Source: Nautiliaceae bacterium (lineage in GTDB: Bacteria; Campylobacterota; Campylobacteria; Campylobacterales; Nautiliaceae). Taken from it: a stretch of 17,416 nt of DNA. Shown piece after piece: positions 16,214 through 17,416 of the stretch (within the stretch, counting starts at the first letter, position 1; every line of letters starts with the position of its first letter). The stretch spans positions 1-17,416 of the forward strand of contig JAMOSM010000025.1 of the NCBI GenBank assembly GCA_027063075.1, written 5' to 3'. The notes beneath the pieces were generated by a model that saw nothing but the letters and a program-made list of their open reading frames with translations, had not been told where the DNA came from and ran no database searches. A program made the translations under genes and the position numbers.

Positions 16214-16876
16214 ATGCATTTAGCAATTATTATGGATGGAAACGGGAGGTGGGCTCAAAAAAGAGGGCTTAAAAGAGTAGAAGGTCATAAAAAAGGGGCT
16301 GAAGTTGTAAAAGAAATTACCACATACTGTGCTAATAATCCGGAAATTAAAATCTTGACTTTATACGCTTTTTCAACAGAAAACTGGAAAAGACCAAAAA
16401 TGGAAGTCGATTTTTTAATGAAACTTCTTGATAATTACTTAAAAAAAGAACTTCTAACTTATATAGAAAATGAGGTAAAGTTTGAAGTAATCGGAGATAT
16501 TAGTAAATTTTCAAAAAATTTAAGAGAGAGAATAGAATATACAAAAGACAAAACAAAAAATTTTAAAAAATTAACCCAAGTATTAGCATTAAATTACGGA
16601 AGCAGAGACGAAATAACAAGGGCTGTTAAAAAAATGATAGAAAAAGAAGAAGAAGTTACACCAGAAAACATCCAAAAGAATCTTGACTTAAGCAGAGATG
16701 TAGACCTGCTTATAAGAACAAGCGGAGAAATCAGACTCAGCAATTTTCTTTTATGGCAAATGGCGTATGCTGAAATGTATTTTACAAAAACAATGTGGCC
16801 TGATTTTACTTCAAAAGAATTGGAAAAAATTTTAAATGAGTTTAAAAAAAGAGAAAGAAGATTTGGAGGTATTTAA
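16214..16876 (+). CDS. uppS: Undecaprenyl diphosphate synthase (cis-prenyltransferase)
   Basis: Makes the C55 lipid carrier for peptidoglycan and surface polysaccharides by adding eight isopentenyl units to farnesyl diphosphate, on the cytoplasmic membrane face. 220 aa, somewhat short but usual for this phylum. Seen: IIMDGNGRWA (5-14) with catalytic Asp8 and the Asn/Arg of the pyrophosphate site, GHKKG (24-28), FSTENWKRP (53-61), LNYGSRDE (126-133) and RTSGEIRLSNFLLWQ (168-182), with Arg168, Arg174 and downstream Glu187. The normal order of all five conserved regions is present. The stop overlaps the next start by one base (TAATG). Confidence 0.96.
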   Translation: MHLAIIMDGNGRWAQKRGLKRVEGHKKGAEVVKEITTYCANNPEIKILTLYAFSTENWKRPKMEVDFLMKLLDNYLKKELLTYIENEVKFEVIGDISKFSKNLRERIEYTKDKTKNFKKLTQVLALNYGSRDEITRAVKKMIEKEEEVTPENIQKNLDLSRDVDLLIRTSGEIRLSNFLLWQMAYAEMYFTKTMWPDFTSKELEKILNEFKKRERRFGGI

Positions 16877-17416
16877 TGATATATCTGTTTTTATTTTTAT
16901 TTGGAATAGCAATTGGAAGTTTTTTAAACGTTGTAATTTACAGAGTACCTCTTCAAAGAAGTATAATATCTCCTCCTAGCAGCTGCCCAAAATGTAACAT
17001 CAAAATAAAACCTTGGCATAATATCCCGATATTAAGCTGGATACTATTAAAAGGCAAATGTGCAAATTGTGGTGAAAAAATATCAATAAGATATCCTATT
17101 ATCGAATTTTTAACAGGAGTTTTAGCCGTTTTAGTGTTTTTTAAAATAAAACAGATAGATATTTTCTATTTAATAAATTTTTCTGTTTTTGCAACACTCC
17201 TTGCATTAAGTGTCATAGATTTAGACTATAAAGCAGTCCCGGATAGTCTGAATCTACTGGCTTTAACCTTAGCTTTTTTTCACTCCCCTGATATTTTAGA
17301 AAACCTTAAAAACGCCCTTTTAATGATGGGAGGTATGAGTCTTATTAGATATTATGTAAGTTTTTTTATAAAAAAAGAGGCAATGGGTGAAGGAGATATA
17401 ATAGTCGGCGGAACAA
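16876..17416 (+). CDS. pilD: Prepilin peptidase / N-methyltransferase (A24 family), 3' end beyond window
   Basis: Inner-membrane aspartic protease that cleaves and N-methylates type IV prepilins or pseudopilins. 180 residues are visible. Seen: an N-terminal hydrophobic segment with GSFLNVVIYRVP (14-25); the zinc-binding pairs Cys37/Cys40 and Cys62/Cys65; further membrane segments (about 75-90, 97-114, 122-135, 145-165); catalytic Asp115 in IDLDYKAVPD; and GEGD (171-174) with the second catalytic Asp. These are diagnostic for the bifunctional form. It is coupled to uppS by a one-base overlap (TAATG), with GGAGG eight bases upstream of the ATG. It probably processes the pilins assembled by the ATPase at the other end of the window. 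Confidence 0.95.
   Translation, partial: MIYLFLFLFGIAIGSFLNVVIYRVPLQRSIISPPSSCPKCNIKIKPWHNIPILSWILLKGKCANCGEKISIRYPIIEFLTGVLAVLVFFKIKQIDIFYLINFSVFATLLALSVIDLDYKAVPDSLNLLALTLAFFHSPDILENLKNALLMMGGMSLIRYYVSFFIKKEAMGEGDIIVGGT

Overview
The window looks like a piece of chromosome from a low-GC member of the Campylobacterota (formerly Epsilonproteobacteria), most likely a marine thermophile of the Nautiliales (Caminibacter/Nautilia/Lebetimonas type). The phylum call rests on gene order. An ilvC ... minD-minE-deacetylase-dprA-ruvX run is shared, as I recall it, with Helicobacter and Campylobacter. A fliP / glmU-coaBC-unknown-uppS-prepilin peptidase run matches the order I recall in Campylobacter jejuni. 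The order-level guess is weaker and rests on base composition, protein style and a PomAB-like stator.

Layout. (1) 1-1571, minus strand: the 3'-truncated end of a type IV pilus / type II secretion assembly ATPase, preceded by a small secreted protein of unknown function. (2) 1572-1635: a divergent promoter region. (3) 1636-5262, plus strand: ilvC, then two exported proteins of unknown function that sit between ilvC and minD. (4) 5288-8823, plus strand: a tightly overlapping operon minD-minE-divergent polysaccharide deacetylase-dprA-deoxyinosine glycosylase-ruvX. It combines division-site placement, a cell-envelope enzyme and DNA uptake/repair. (5) 8802-13087, minus strand, transcribed as motA-motB-fliP-trmA-(34-aa membrane protein)-panE: flagellar stator, export gate, tRNA methylation and pantothenate synthesis. 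(6) 13088-13132: a 45-base divergent promoter region. (7) 13133-17416, plus strand: glmU-coaBC-(unknown, apparently frameshifted)-uppS-prepilin peptidase (cut by the window end), which links peptidoglycan precursor supply, CoA synthesis, lipid carrier synthesis and pilin processing.

Coding density is extreme. No intergenic gap exceeds 65 bases, many neighbours overlap by 1-29 bases, and there is no stretch over 300 bases without a gene. I see no rRNA, tRNA, CRISPR, insertion sequence or phage gene.

Regulation. Four transcription starts share one design: an extended -10 (TGnTATAAT) placed only 18-21 bases before the start codon, with a purine-rich Shine-Dalgarno in between. The motA side of the motA/glmU gap also carries a plausible flagellar sigma-28 element.

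Most of the window is ordinary housekeeping sequence. The points most worth checking are the unreported-looking 34-aa gene between trmA and panE, the probable one-base frameshift in the gene before uppS, the sodium-type stator signature with a missing conserved proline in MotA, the two secreted proteins inserted between ilvC and minD, and the family 6 DNA glycosylase inserted between dprA and ruvX.
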